NCBI GenBank assembly: GCA_002702575.1
Contig: PAAJ01000016.1
Span: forward strand, 204,282 to 268,281
Source: Phycisphaerae bacterium
GTDB lineage: Bacteria > Planctomycetota > Phycisphaerae > Phycisphaerales > SM1A02
Reading direction: 5' to 3'
DNA: 64,000 bases
The notes beneath the pieces are model-generated. The model made no database searches, was not told where the DNA came from, and saw only the letters and a list, made by a program, of their open reading frames with translations. The translations under genes and the position numbers were made by a program. Below are positions 41,046-49,560 of this stretch, piece by piece (positions within the stretch are counted from its first letter, which is position 1; every line of letters begins with the position of its first letter).

Positions 41046-43237
41046 GTGGTGATCTCAGCGGATTCTCGATGTTCGAACTGTTCCGGGAGGAAGCTCGGAC
41101 GCATGGCGAAACGATCAGCCGAGGACTTGTCGAGCTGGAATCCGATCCCGGGAACGAGAACCTGATCGCCGAACTCATGCGAGCCGCCCACTCCCTCAAG
41201 GGGGCGGCCAGAATTGTCGGTGTCGATCTGGCAGTCGGGGTGGCTCATGCGATGGAAGATGCGATGGTCGCTGTTCAGAAAGCGGAAGCTGTCATCACGC
41301 CGAATCGCATTGATCAGCTTCTCGCAGCAGCAGATCTTCTGTCCCAGCTGATCGAGCTTGACGAAACCGCTGTGGACGACTGGACCATGTCGAACGTGGC
41401 TGCTGCGGACTCGATCGCCACGGATCTTCGATCACCAGTCACCGATGAGGCCGCCGAAGCGATCGACCACGCCCCGGTCGACAAGCCGGCAAACGATGCC
41501 GCCGCATCCCGACCGGTTGATGACAACGCCGTCCGTGTGACCTCGAGTCGACTTGATCACATCATGCGCCTTGCAGGAGAAAGCCTGATTGCATCAAGAC
41601 GTTTTCAATCCGTTCGGGATCAACTGATGTCTCTGCGCAGAAGGCACGGAAACGTCCAGTCGCACATACGCCAAGCCAGAATGAGCGACCTGAACATCCC
41701 GACGGAACAAAAACTGGATCAGGCACTGAAGGAGGCCGCTCGCTCCGAACTCGAGCTTGCCGAGCATCAGGATCAGCTCGAGGTCTTTCTTGGAAGGCTC
41801 GAAGAGCTTGCTGATTCACTCTACAACGAAGTCCTCGGATCGAGAATGCGTCCATTTGACGAAGGCGTGTCCATGTTTCCCAGGATGGTTCGCGATCTCT
41901 CCAAGGAACTGGGCAAGAAAGCCACTCTGACGATCGAAGGGGGCAGCGTTGCCGTCGATCGCGATGTCCTTCGGGAGCTTGAAGCACCTCTGACCCACAT
42001 GCTTCGAAACTCGATCGACCATGGTGTTGAATCGTCCTCGGATCGAAAAGCAACAGGCAAATCGGAATCGGCAATGATCACCCTTCGTGCCTATCACCAG
42101 GGCGGACGTCTTCATGTCGTCGTCGAAGATGATGGACGTGGCATTGATCCCGAGAACATTCGAAGAAAAGTCGTCGATCGTGAACTGGTCGATGCGTCCG
42201 TTGCCGCAGCACTCACGCATCGAGAGCTCTTCGAGTTTCTCTTTCTGCCTGGGTTCTCAACTGCCAAGGCCGTAACCGATCTCTCCGGACGAGGTGTCGG
42301 TCTTGATGTCGTCCACACCATGGTGCAGTCCATGTCCGGTGGCGTTCGCATCGAATCCGAACCGGGTCAGGGAACCTCGTTTCATCTGACACTTCCGCTG
42401 ACACGATCCGTCGCCCGGGCGCTGATCGCGGATATCGGAGGGGAATCCTATGCGTTTCCACTGACCCACATCGATCGCATCGAAGTGGTTGCGGCGGACA
42501 CCGTTCAGACCAGAGAGACAACCCGGTTCATTGAAATCGAAGAAGACCAGTTCAATCTCCTTGACTGCGGCACCATTCTCGAGCTGAAGCCGATTCGCTC
42601 AGGCCAGAAGATCCATGCCATCATCACCGGAGGTGACGAGCACGCCGTCGCGCTTCAGGTCGATGGCTTCCTCGGCGAGGAAGATCTTCTGGTCAGACCA
42701 CTCGACAGTCGATTCGGTCGCGTCCCCCACCTTTCAGCGACCGCCTTTCGCGAAGATGGTGAGCCTGTTCTCATCGTGGACGTGGAAGACATTCTTCGAA
42801 CCGCAAGGAGAGTGGTCACTGAGGGCGTGTTCACGGCCGGTGCTGAAGTGACGAATCCTGACGAAGGCCCCCGCATTCTGGTCGTTGATGACAGTGTCAC
42901 CGTACGAGAGGCCCAGCGAGCCATCCTCACTCGCCTCGGATACCAGGTGGATGTCGCCGTGGATGGCGCAGAAGGATGGGAACGTCTGCAACGAGGCCAC
43001 TATGATCTTCTGATCACCGATGTCGACATGCCTGGCATGAACGGCATTCAGTTCGTGAAGACGCTTCGATCACATGAACGATTCCGAACGCTCCCTGTTG
43101 CCATGGTGTCCTACAAGGACGAGGACTCCCAGAGACAGGAAGGCCTGGATGCCGGAGCGACGGTCTATCTCAGCAAACACGTGATCAATGACAGCCACTT
43201 CATCGAAACCGTGCACTCTCTGATTTCAAGCGAATAG
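41042..43237 (+). CDS. cheA: Hybrid CheA histidine kinase with C-terminal receiver
   Basis: A 731-residue kinase. The HPt domain has phosphoacceptor His50 in AAHSLKGAARIVG. A linker without a clear CheY-binding P2 domain leads to the dimerisation helices (about 165-290), the ATPase domain (about 300-460) with N-box LTHMLRNSIDHGVE at 317-330, DDGRGID and SGRGVGLDVV, a CheW-like P5 domain (about 465-600), and a receiver domain (about 612-731) with VVDDS and phosphoacceptor Asp660 in LLITDVDMPG. This P1-P3-P4-P5-REC order matches WspE-type hybrid kinases. It probably phosphorylates its own receiver and the receiver of the following PP2C gene. Translational overlap with cheW shows one unit. Confidence 0.93.
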   Translation: MSGDLSGFSMFELFREEARTHGETISRGLVELESDPGNENLIAELMRAAHSLKGAARIVGVDLAVGVAHAMEDAMVAVQKAEAVITPNRIDQLLAAADLLSQLIELDETAVDDWTMSNVAAADSIATDLRSPVTDEAAEAIDHAPVDKPANDAAASRPVDDNAVRVTSSRLDHIMRLAGESLIASRRFQSVRDQLMSLRRRHGNVQSHIRQARMSDLNIPTEQKLDQALKEAARSELELAEHQDQLEVFLGRLEELADSLYNEVLGSRMRPFDEGVSMFPRMVRDLSKELGKKATLTIEGGSVAVDRDVLRELEAPLTHMLRNSIDHGVESSSDRKATGKSESAMITLRAYHQGGRLHVVVEDDGRGIDPENIRRKVVDRELVDASVAAALTHRELFEFLFLPGFSTAKAVTDLSGRGVGLDVVHTMVQSMSGGVRIESEPGQGTSFHLTLPLTRSVARALIADIGGESYAFPLTHIDRIEVVAADTVQTRETTRFIEIEEDQFNLLDCGTILELKPIRSGQKIHAIITGGDEHAVALQVDGFLGEEDLLVRPLDSRFGRVPHLSATAFREDGEPVLIVDVEDILRTARRVVTEGVFTAGAEVTNPDEGPRILVVDDSVTVREAQRAILTRLGYQVDVAVDGAEGWERLQRGHYDLLITDVDMPGMNGIQFVKTLRSHERFRTLPVAMVSYKDEDSQRQEGLDAGATVYLSKHVINDSHFIETVHSLISSE

Positions 43238-43250
43238 GATCCTGAAGAAC

Positions 43251-44444
43251 ATGTCCATGTCCCATCACAAGCAGTCCAACCTCGAATCATCAGGCATTCG
43301 TGTCATGCTGGTGGATGATCAGGCGATGATCGGAGAAGCCGTTCGGCGCATGCTCGCCGCAGAAGACGACATCGACTATCGCTACTGTGACAATCCGCTC
43401 GAGGCCATCGAGACGGCGAGATCATGGAAGCCGACCGTCATTCTCCAGGATCTCGTCATGCCTGAAATCGATGGCCTTGATCTTGTGCGTGACTACAGAG
43501 CTGACGAAGCAACCGCACTGGTTCCGATCGTCGTCCTGAGCTCACGGGAGGAGGCCACGACCAAGGCCGAGGCGTTCGCACGTGGTGCCAATGACTATCT
43601 CGTGAAACTTCCGGATCCAGTGGAGATCATCGCCAGAATCCGTCATCACTCGGACGGTTACATCGCCAGACTTCAGAGAGACCACGCCTACGTCGCCATC
43701 GAGGAGAACGAAGCACACCTTCGGGAGGAACTCTCCAAGGCGGCCGCTTACGTTCAATCCCTTCTTCCGGTGCCGATGAAGGACACGGTCAAGACGAACT
43801 GGAGATTCATACCGTCCGTCTCTCTGGGAGGTGATGCCTTTGGATATCACTGGCTGGATGAAGATCGGCTTGCGCTCTTCCTCCTGGATGTCTGTGGTCA
43901 CGGGGTTGGCCCGGCACTTCTTTCGATCACAGCCATGAATGTGATCTCGAAGCAGTCTCTTCCCAATGTCGAGTTTTCGGATCCAGGCGCTGTTCTGTCT
44001 GCATTGAACAATCACTTTCAGATGGATGATCACCAGGGCATGTTCTTCACCATCTGGTATGGGGTCTACGACAAGAAGAAGCGGACACTCGAATGGAGTG
44101 GCGGAGGTCACCCGCCCGCTGTTCTGATGAATCCGGATTCACAAGAGCCGGTTCTGCTGGAATCGGATGGACCGATGATCGGTGCCGTCAAGGACCTCCA
44201 GTTCGGAACGTTCAGCTGCGAGGCTGCACCAGAAAGCAGACTTGTGCTCTACAGTGACGGCATCTACGAAATCAAGAAACCGGACGGCTCCCTCTGGACT
44301 CTTGGAGAATTCGTCGAAGTCGTTTCCCATCAACCGTGTCAAGATGGTTCATCCGTGGACGCCATCATCGGATCCGTCAGAGCGATCAGTGGGCAGGAGC
44401 TCTTCGAAGACGACTGCTCGGTCGTTGAATTCACATTCAGTTGA
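43251..44444 (+). CDS. Response regulator with PP2C (SpoIIE-type) phosphatase output
   Basis: A 397-residue protein: receiver domain (about 15-135) with VMLVDDQ, phosphoacceptor Asp67 in VILQDLVMPE and Lys in DYLVKLPDP; a coiled linker (about 140-175); and a SpoIIE-type PP2C domain (about 180-395) with GGDAFGYHW, LDVCGHGVGPALLSI, WSGGGHPPAVL and LYSDGIYEI. It resembles RsbU/HsbR-type regulators that control an anti-sigma-factor antagonist. It begins 13 bases after cheA with AGGA upstream, so it is the likely output of this chemosensory kinase. The module would convert a surface or chemical signal into partner-switching control; its target is not in the window. Confidence 0.9.
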   Translation: MSMSHHKQSNLESSGIRVMLVDDQAMIGEAVRRMLAAEDDIDYRYCDNPLEAIETARSWKPTVILQDLVMPEIDGLDLVRDYRADEATALVPIVVLSSREEATTKAEAFARGANDYLVKLPDPVEIIARIRHHSDGYIARLQRDHAYVAIEENEAHLREELSKAAAYVQSLLPVPMKDTVKTNWRFIPSVSLGGDAFGYHWLDEDRLALFLLDVCGHGVGPALLSITAMNVISKQSLPNVEFSDPGAVLSALNNHFQMDDHQGMFFTIWYGVYDKKKRTLEWSGGGHPPAVLMNPDSQEPVLLESDGPMIGAVKDLQFGTFSCEAAPESRLVLYSDGIYEIKKPDGSLWTLGEFVEVVSHQPCQDGSSVDAIIGSVRAISGQELFEDDCSVVEFTFS

Positions 44445-44584
44445 TACCGATCGTCGATGATTCTCGGACATCCTGAACGCTGAGACGCGCAGATGATGCG
44501 TGATTCGAAGCCGCTGTCGACAGGATTCATGAAACCGGTCACGTTGTCCGAAGAAGTAGTTGAAACCTGCTTCAAGGATGTCTC

Positions 44585-44995
44585 ATGACCACTGCAGATC
44601 GACCTGCGCTCATTCGCTGCACCATCGTCTTGTCGAGCATGACCTGGCTGCTTCCACTCGCTGTTCTCGGACTCTGCCTGATCCTGATCAATGAACTTGC
44701 GGGGGTCGATCCATTCCGCAGTCTGGCATCGCATGCCGGAAGCGAAACGATTGAAATCGGTCTTCAATCACTTTTTCAAGGCCATTCCCTGGCTGGATTC
44801 GTCATGGCACTTGCTGTCTTCGCCGTCTTCGCGATTGGAAGCCTGTTGGCGTTGGCCAGCCTCCTGGCAGGCGGCATGGCGATGAAGCTCGGGCCAAGCA
44901 GTACATCACTCATCGTCGGGATCGCCGGCTCTACGCTCTATCTGGCTCTGATTCTGGGCATCATTCTCGGCGCCAGCGTGAATGGATCGGTGTGA
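44585..44995 (+). CDS. Small membrane protein of unknown function
   Basis: A 136-residue hydrophobic protein with three likely membrane helices (about 14-38, 71-97 and 107-130) and a short soluble loop between the first two. AGGA seven bases upstream supports the ATG. It follows the chemosensory module by 140 bases on the same strand and converges on the OprB-type porin gene. The fold recalls proton-channel (MotA/ExbB)-like small proteins only in hydrophobicity; I do not recognise a family. It may be co-transcribed with the module. Confidence 0.6.
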   Translation: MTTADRPALIRCTIVLSSMTWLLPLAVLGLCLILINELAGVDPFRSLASHAGSETIEIGLQSLFQGHSLAGFVMALAVFAVFAIGSLLALASLLAGGMAMKLGPSSTSLIVGIAGSTLYLALILGIILGASVNGSV

Positions 44996-45011
44996 ACGAA
45001 TCGAATGCGTC

Positions 45012-46637
45012 TCAGAACGACCAGACGGATCGTACGCCCCAGACCCACGAACCATCGATACCGGCACCCGAGTCGTGAACATACTGAAGGACCGGACTGA
45101 CCTGGACGGAATCGGTGACGTTCGTACGCCAGTACAGCTCGAAGACTGTTTCATCGCCTGCAATCAACGGTAGATTCGCTTGATAGCGGCCCAGCTGCGT
45201 GATCTTCGCCCATGAACCTGCGAAGCCGATGGCATCCCCCTGCCGACCGAGAAAATTCTCAATGCTGAAACCGGCCGAAACGGCGAAGTTCGATGATGTG
45301 ACATCGTTCTCACCCCATCCGACTCGACAGAAGACTCCAAGACCGTCCCAGATCTGCTGATCCATGTTGAAGGTCGCCCCCCAGCCGGATGCATCCCATG
45401 GATTCTTGCCGGTTCCCGTATCTCCAATCGAGTTGTACCAGAACATGAATCGATAATGGCCTTCGTTGACTCGGTCTCCATAATGGAGTTCGACATCGAA
45501 TGTCGACTCGACGATCGAGAACAGATGATCTGAGGACAGATATTCGAAACCGGTCGATTTCCCTGTCGTCTCGGAGTTCGAAGTCGCCGCTCGAAGCGTC
45601 CAGTCATCCGTCACAGACCATTCGACCATGGCTCCGAAGCCATAGCCAGGAAACGGATTGGTAATGCTCTCGTTGAAACCCTCGTACATGAACTGGGTGA
45701 GCGGGTTGTATGCGATCGCGTTGGCATCGAAGAAGACCTGATTCTCGAACTTGCCTACGACGACTGTGACTTTCTTGTCGAACAGCTGCTGAGCCCAATA
45801 GAGCATGTAGAGATTGAAATCACTGCTGACCAGAATATTGTTGAGAATCAGTGGTGATCCGACTGCGGTCCCGAGATAAGGCTTGGTCGGCGTGAATGCA
45901 CCCTGCTGGGACTGGATGTTGTAGACGACTCTTCCGGAATCATCCTTGTCGTCCCAGAGAATGAAGGCGCCATTGACACCGAACCACAAGACGGAGCGTG
46001 CATGCTGATAGCCGGGTCGGACTTCCGTTGCATGCTGATAGGTCCAGGCCATCGCTGGTTCGAATGAAATGCTCAGTGGATCCAGAAGATCCCGCCTCAG
46101 TCGCAGAATGGTTTCATTGAGAGGATCGAATGGATTGAAATCGAACAGCGGTTCCGAAACCTGAGCAAGCTTGTGCTCATCAGTGATCAGACGAAGGCCC
46201 TTTCCTGTCCAGCCTGAACCGAGACTGGTGCCTTGCTGCTTGTCATCACCTGGAGGGCGAGGCGAGAAGATCGTCTTGAGCAGACCCCGAGGAGGTTCCG
46301 GAAGAGGCATGGCTTCGCCCGTGACCGTAGTCACGTTCGCATTGGATCGGAAGTCGAAGCGAGTCATCGCACGACCGGCTCGGTCATAGATGTGCCAACC
46401 GCCATGTCCCTGTCGCACCGGAAAGTGATTGTTCCGCAGAATGATCTCATGGGGCCCCAGAACAATGGCGTCGTGTCGCCGAGCCGGATCAATTTGCCTC
46501 GGGGGTTTCGCCGCGATGTCTTCGCCTTCTCCTGCAGGCATCGCGTCGACGGCATCTGGAGCCGCCTGCTGCTCAGCCCAGGCTGGCACACAGACCAGAG
46601 CGGCCGAAATCAGGACTAGCAATCGAAGGAAGACCAT
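45012..46637 (-). CDS. Carbohydrate-selective porin, OprB-like
   Basis: About 541 residues, with a signal peptide (MVFLRLLVLISAALVCVPAWA), a 120-residue Pro-rich periplasmic region, then a beta-barrel with KKVTVVVGKFENQVFFDANAIA, YGFGAMVEWSVTDDWTLR, a late segment FELYWRTNVTDSVQVSPVLQYV and a C-terminal strand ending in SVWSF. The last two are typical of OprB/AlgE-like porins. It should let sugars or other small solutes cross the outer membrane. ATG 46637 is preferred over an in-frame TTG at 46679, because it starts directly with the signal peptide. It is divergent from the MFS transporter gene by 75 bases, suggesting joint regulation. Confidence 0.82.
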   Translation of the reverse strand: MVFLRLLVLISAALVCVPAWAEQQAAPDAVDAMPAGEGEDIAAKPPRQIDPARRHDAIVLGPHEIILRNNHFPVRQGHGGWHIYDRAGRAMTRFDFRSNANVTTVTGEAMPLPEPPRGLLKTIFSPRPPGDDKQQGTSLGSGWTGKGLRLITDEHKLAQVSEPLFDFNPFDPLNETILRLRRDLLDPLSISFEPAMAWTYQHATEVRPGYQHARSVLWFGVNGAFILWDDKDDSGRVVYNIQSQQGAFTPTKPYLGTAVGSPLILNNILVSSDFNLYMLYWAQQLFDKKVTVVVGKFENQVFFDANAIAYNPLTQFMYEGFNESITNPFPGYGFGAMVEWSVTDDWTLRAATSNSETTGKSTGFEYLSSDHLFSIVESTFDVELHYGDRVNEGHYRFMFWYNSIGDTGTGKNPWDASGWGATFNMDQQIWDGLGVFCRVGWGENDVTSSNFAVSAGFSIENFLGRQGDAIGFAGSWAKITQLGRYQANLPLIAGDETVFELYWRTNVTDSVQVSPVLQYVHDSGAGIDGSWVWGVRSVWSF

Positions 46638-46712
46638 CGAGAGGGAGTTTATCAGTCCATCGATCCCACGGACAAACAAGAACAGTTATCTTGCAACCAG
46701 ACAGATGACCTC

Positions 46713-48125
46713 ATGACGAAAACCACTCAACACCACCATGCCCTGCCGAATCCCAGAACAGGCGAACTGCAACGTGGCGGTTGGTATTCATGGATCTTCT
46801 GGGGCATTGTTGCGGTCTTCTATCTGTATGAATTCTTCGTTCGAGTGACCCCGAATGTCATTCTTCCACAGATCTCGAAGGAACTTTCACTTGATCCCGG
46901 AACGGTCGGTTCGGCCATGTCCACCTATCTCTGGGTCTACGCGCCGGCTCAACTCGTCGTCGGATGGCTCTTTGATCGATTTGGAACCAAGTTCCTGGTT
47001 TCTTCCGCTGCAGTCATCTGCGGTATCGGCTGTGTTCTCTTTGCCATTGCGCATACCCTCGGCATGGCGGCAGCTGCACGAGGATTCATCGGTTTCGGTT
47101 CAGCCTTCGCATTCGTTGGAGCCGTCTACGTCGCAACTGTCTGGTTCCCGCCTGCGCGACTGGCGTTGATCGCCGGCATGACCACGTCGGTCGGAATGAT
47201 CGGGGAGGTCGTCGGGCAGTACCCGATGGCCAGACTCGCAGAAGCCTTCGACTGGAGAACCGTTGTTCTGTGGTCGGGGTATATCGGTGGTGGACTTGGC
47301 GTTCTCATGTTCCTGGTCATCCCAAGACGGCCGTCCTGGTTCAGTGCGACGGTGGCCAGACATGAAACCGATGACATCGGTCTGTGGCATGGCATCGCCA
47401 AGGTGCTCGGCAATCCACAGATGTGGATGATTGGTTTCGTCAGTGCTGTGATCTATCTACCACTGAGCGTGCTTGCCGCCCTCTGGGGAACAAGCAGTCT
47501 CGAGGTACTCAACGGTCTCGATGCCACGAAAGCCAGTCTCGCCATCTCGATGCTCGCAATCGGCTGGCTGATCGGCTGCCCGATCGTCGGCATGCTCTCG
47601 GACAAGTTCAAGAGAAGAAGACCATTCCTGCTGCTGGGCTGCCTCGGTGGTGGCGTGACCATGCTGATCCTGCTCATTCCAGGACTCTCCTACGAGCTGC
47701 TCATTGGTCTTCTGTTCATCTCAGGCCTCGCAACCAGTTCACAGGCCACGACCTTTGCACTGGCGATGGAGGTCAACGCACGCCGATTCCGTGCCACCTC
47801 CGTGGCGATCTGCAATTTCCTGGTGATGCTGATCGCGGCCTTCCTGCAGGTCGGCATCGGTTGGATCCTGAACTGGCGAGCCGGCAATCGACTGCCTTCG
47901 TCGACCTCGGTCGTGAAGGCCCCATCGACCCACCCGGAAGCCAGCCATGTCGCCCAGGGCATCCATGAATCCAGCACCTTTGCGTCCCTGACGCCGGCGG
48001 ATTTCCAGTGGGCCCTGGCCATGATTCCGATCCTGTTCGTGGTCGCGACGATCCTCTGCTTCTTCATCCGCGAGACCAGAGCCGTCAATATCGTCGACCC
48101 GCCGGCTTCAGATCAGGACAACTGA
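46713..48125 (+). CDS. MFS transporter
   Basis: A 470-residue inner-membrane transporter with 12 predicted helices and the family motif WLFDRFGTKFLV between helices 2 and 3, repeated as GMLSDKFKRRRPFLLLG in the second half. YEFFVRVTPNVILPQIS and LWVYAPAQLVVGWLFDRFG resemble the anion/cation symporter (sugar-acid or organic-acid) branch. The loop between the last two helices is extended (about 390-430). Divergent from the OprB-like porin, it probably moves the same solute across the inner membrane. Substrate unknown. Confidence 0.87.
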   Translation: MTKTTQHHHALPNPRTGELQRGGWYSWIFWGIVAVFYLYEFFVRVTPNVILPQISKELSLDPGTVGSAMSTYLWVYAPAQLVVGWLFDRFGTKFLVSSAAVICGIGCVLFAIAHTLGMAAAARGFIGFGSAFAFVGAVYVATVWFPPARLALIAGMTTSVGMIGEVVGQYPMARLAEAFDWRTVVLWSGYIGGGLGVLMFLVIPRRPSWFSATVARHETDDIGLWHGIAKVLGNPQMWMIGFVSAVIYLPLSVLAALWGTSSLEVLNGLDATKASLAISMLAIGWLIGCPIVGMLSDKFKRRRPFLLLGCLGGGVTMLILLIPGLSYELLIGLLFISGLATSSQATTFALAMEVNARRFRATSVAICNFLVMLIAAFLQVGIGWILNWRAGNRLPSSTSVVKAPSTHPEASHVAQGIHESSTFASLTPADFQWALAMIPILFVVATILCFFIRETRAVNIVDPPASDQDN

Positions 48126-48285
48126 CCCCGCTCAATCCTCTGCAAGCACTCTGAGAGTCCATTCTGGGGCTCTCTTCATCCATTTTTGCCTGATGTGTGA
48201 GATGCGGCTCCGGCGAACGCAGAACTGGTACGAGCGGCCATTTTCGGCCCTCGTGAACCACGAACCACATCTTTGGAGCCCGAAC

Positions 48286-49482
48286 ATGAATACTTCCACC
48301 AAGACCCTTCGCATGGCATGCACCGGACTGGCCCTGACCCTGAGCGGTACGGCCATGACCGCCCCGACATTCGAGGACCGGACTGTCGGCAAGACGTATC
48401 ACGTTGCGGACAGCGACACCAGCAGCGGCGTGAACTACCAGTTCTCAGACTACGAAATGGTGCCCGGCACATTCTCGAACAATGGTCACGCCTACATCGA
48501 CAACCTTGGTCTGGCCTGTGGCCTTGGCAATGACATGCGACTCTCCAACATCTACGTCAATTTCGATCTGGCTGGCTCAGCCGGCTCGGTCGATGACCCG
48601 GCCATTCGATTCGGCTGGTACGGCGGTGCCGTCAACCTGTCCATCAACGGCGATCGACGTTGGGCCGCGAACCCTGGCGGCTTCCCCAGCACCATCGGCG
48701 GTTGCACGGTCAACCTGACTGCGTTGGGTAGTGGCTGTGGTCTCCTCGAGATCACCGGCACCGTCCATACGCTCGGACTCGGTGGTCAGGAATTATGGAT
48801 TGATGCGCTGCCCAACTGGGGCGTCCCCGAAGATGATTGTGACTGGGGTTATGAGGATCTGGATCCGGTCATGATCGCTGCGACCCCGGATACCTTCGTG
48901 ACCGAAGGCCTTCCTTCCAAGGTTCTCCCCATCGTCCGCATGGACAACTCGCTTGACATGACCGGTCAGATCAATGTGTCGCATCTCAACGCAGCCTGCA
49001 ACACGGGTCAGGAAATCCGCCTCAACAATGCCGTGCTCTCCCACGATCTCATGGGCGCAGGAGGCCCTTACGAGAACGTTCAGTGGGCCTACGGCTACTA
49101 CGGTGGTTACATCAACTTCGAGATCAACGGTGACCATGGCGTCTATGCCACGATGTCCGATCTCAATGGCCAGACGCACGGTGGCTGCCTGATCACTCTG
49201 GTACCTGTCACACCCGACTGTGGCTGGATCATGGTGGATGGCACCGTCGAGACCATCGCGATCGGTGGCCAGGAGCTCTTCGTGGACTGCCTCAAGGGTG
49301 ACGAAGTCGAGCCAACGACCCCGGGTGATCTGGATGGTGACGGCGACGTTGATGTCGATGACCTGATGCAACTGATCAGTGCTTACGGCAGCAGCTGCTC
49401 GGGTTGCCCCGAGGACCTCGATGGTGACGGTGATGTCGATGTGGATGATTTGATGATCCTGCTTGGAAACTTCGGCAGCTGA
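48286..49482 (+). CDS. Secreted protein with duplicated beta module and dockerin-like repeat end
   Basis: About 398 residues with a signal peptide (MNTSTKTLRMACTGLALTLSG). Two homologous modules follow (about 65-170 and 215-325): each contains a GNDMRL/GQEIRL strand, a GWYGG/GYYGG turn, SINGD/EINGD, a GGC Cys pair and LGGQEL(W/F). The C-terminus (about 348-397) holds two dockerin-like calcium repeats, DLDGDGDVDVDDLM, separated by SSCSGCPE. This is the Cys-containing dockerin type common in Phycisphaerales, possibly a sorting or anchoring signal. GGAG eight bases before ATG 48286 fixes the start. The modules are not a family I recognise. A strong terminator follows. Confidence 0.8.
   Translation: MNTSTKTLRMACTGLALTLSGTAMTAPTFEDRTVGKTYHVADSDTSSGVNYQFSDYEMVPGTFSNNGHAYIDNLGLACGLGNDMRLSNIYVNFDLAGSAGSVDDPAIRFGWYGGAVNLSINGDRRWAANPGGFPSTIGGCTVNLTALGSGCGLLEITGTVHTLGLGGQELWIDALPNWGVPEDDCDWGYEDLDPVMIAATPDTFVTEGLPSKVLPIVRMDNSLDMTGQINVSHLNAACNTGQEIRLNNAVLSHDLMGAGGPYENVQWAYGYYGGYINFEINGDHGVYATMSDLNGQTHGGCLITLVPVTPDCGWIMVDGTVETIAIGGQELFVDCLKGDEVEPTTPGDLDGDGDVDVDDLMQLISAYGSSCSGCPEDLDGDGDVDVDDLMILLGNFGS
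49328..49457 (+). repeat. Two imperfect direct repeats coding for dockerin-like calcium loops
   Basis: The stretch around 49328-49369 and the one at 49415-49457 encode the same DLDGDGDVDVDDLM segment. The second copy differs from the first at several codon third positions, so the duplication is old and kept at protein level. Confidence 0.75.
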
Positions 49483-49506
49483 TTCCATCGCCCAGACAGA
49501 TGACAA

Positions 49507-49535
49507 GCGGGCCGGTCCCTTTGGGACCGGCCCGC
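49507..49535. terminator. Strong bidirectional terminator hairpin
   Basis: GCGGGCCGGTCCC (49507-49519) pairs perfectly with GGGACCGGCCCGC (49523-49535) around TTT. It lies between the convergent dockerin gene and the nucleotide-sugar dehydrogenase gene and closes the polysaccharide cluster at that side. Confidence 0.75.
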
Positions 49536-49560
49536 ATATGTCATTCCTGTTGCAGCAGAT

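Noticed and set aside
48793..49506. A minus-strand open frame opposite the dockerin gene
   Set aside because: It mirrors the repetitive Asp codons of the real gene, and its composition reflects the antisense of these repeats.
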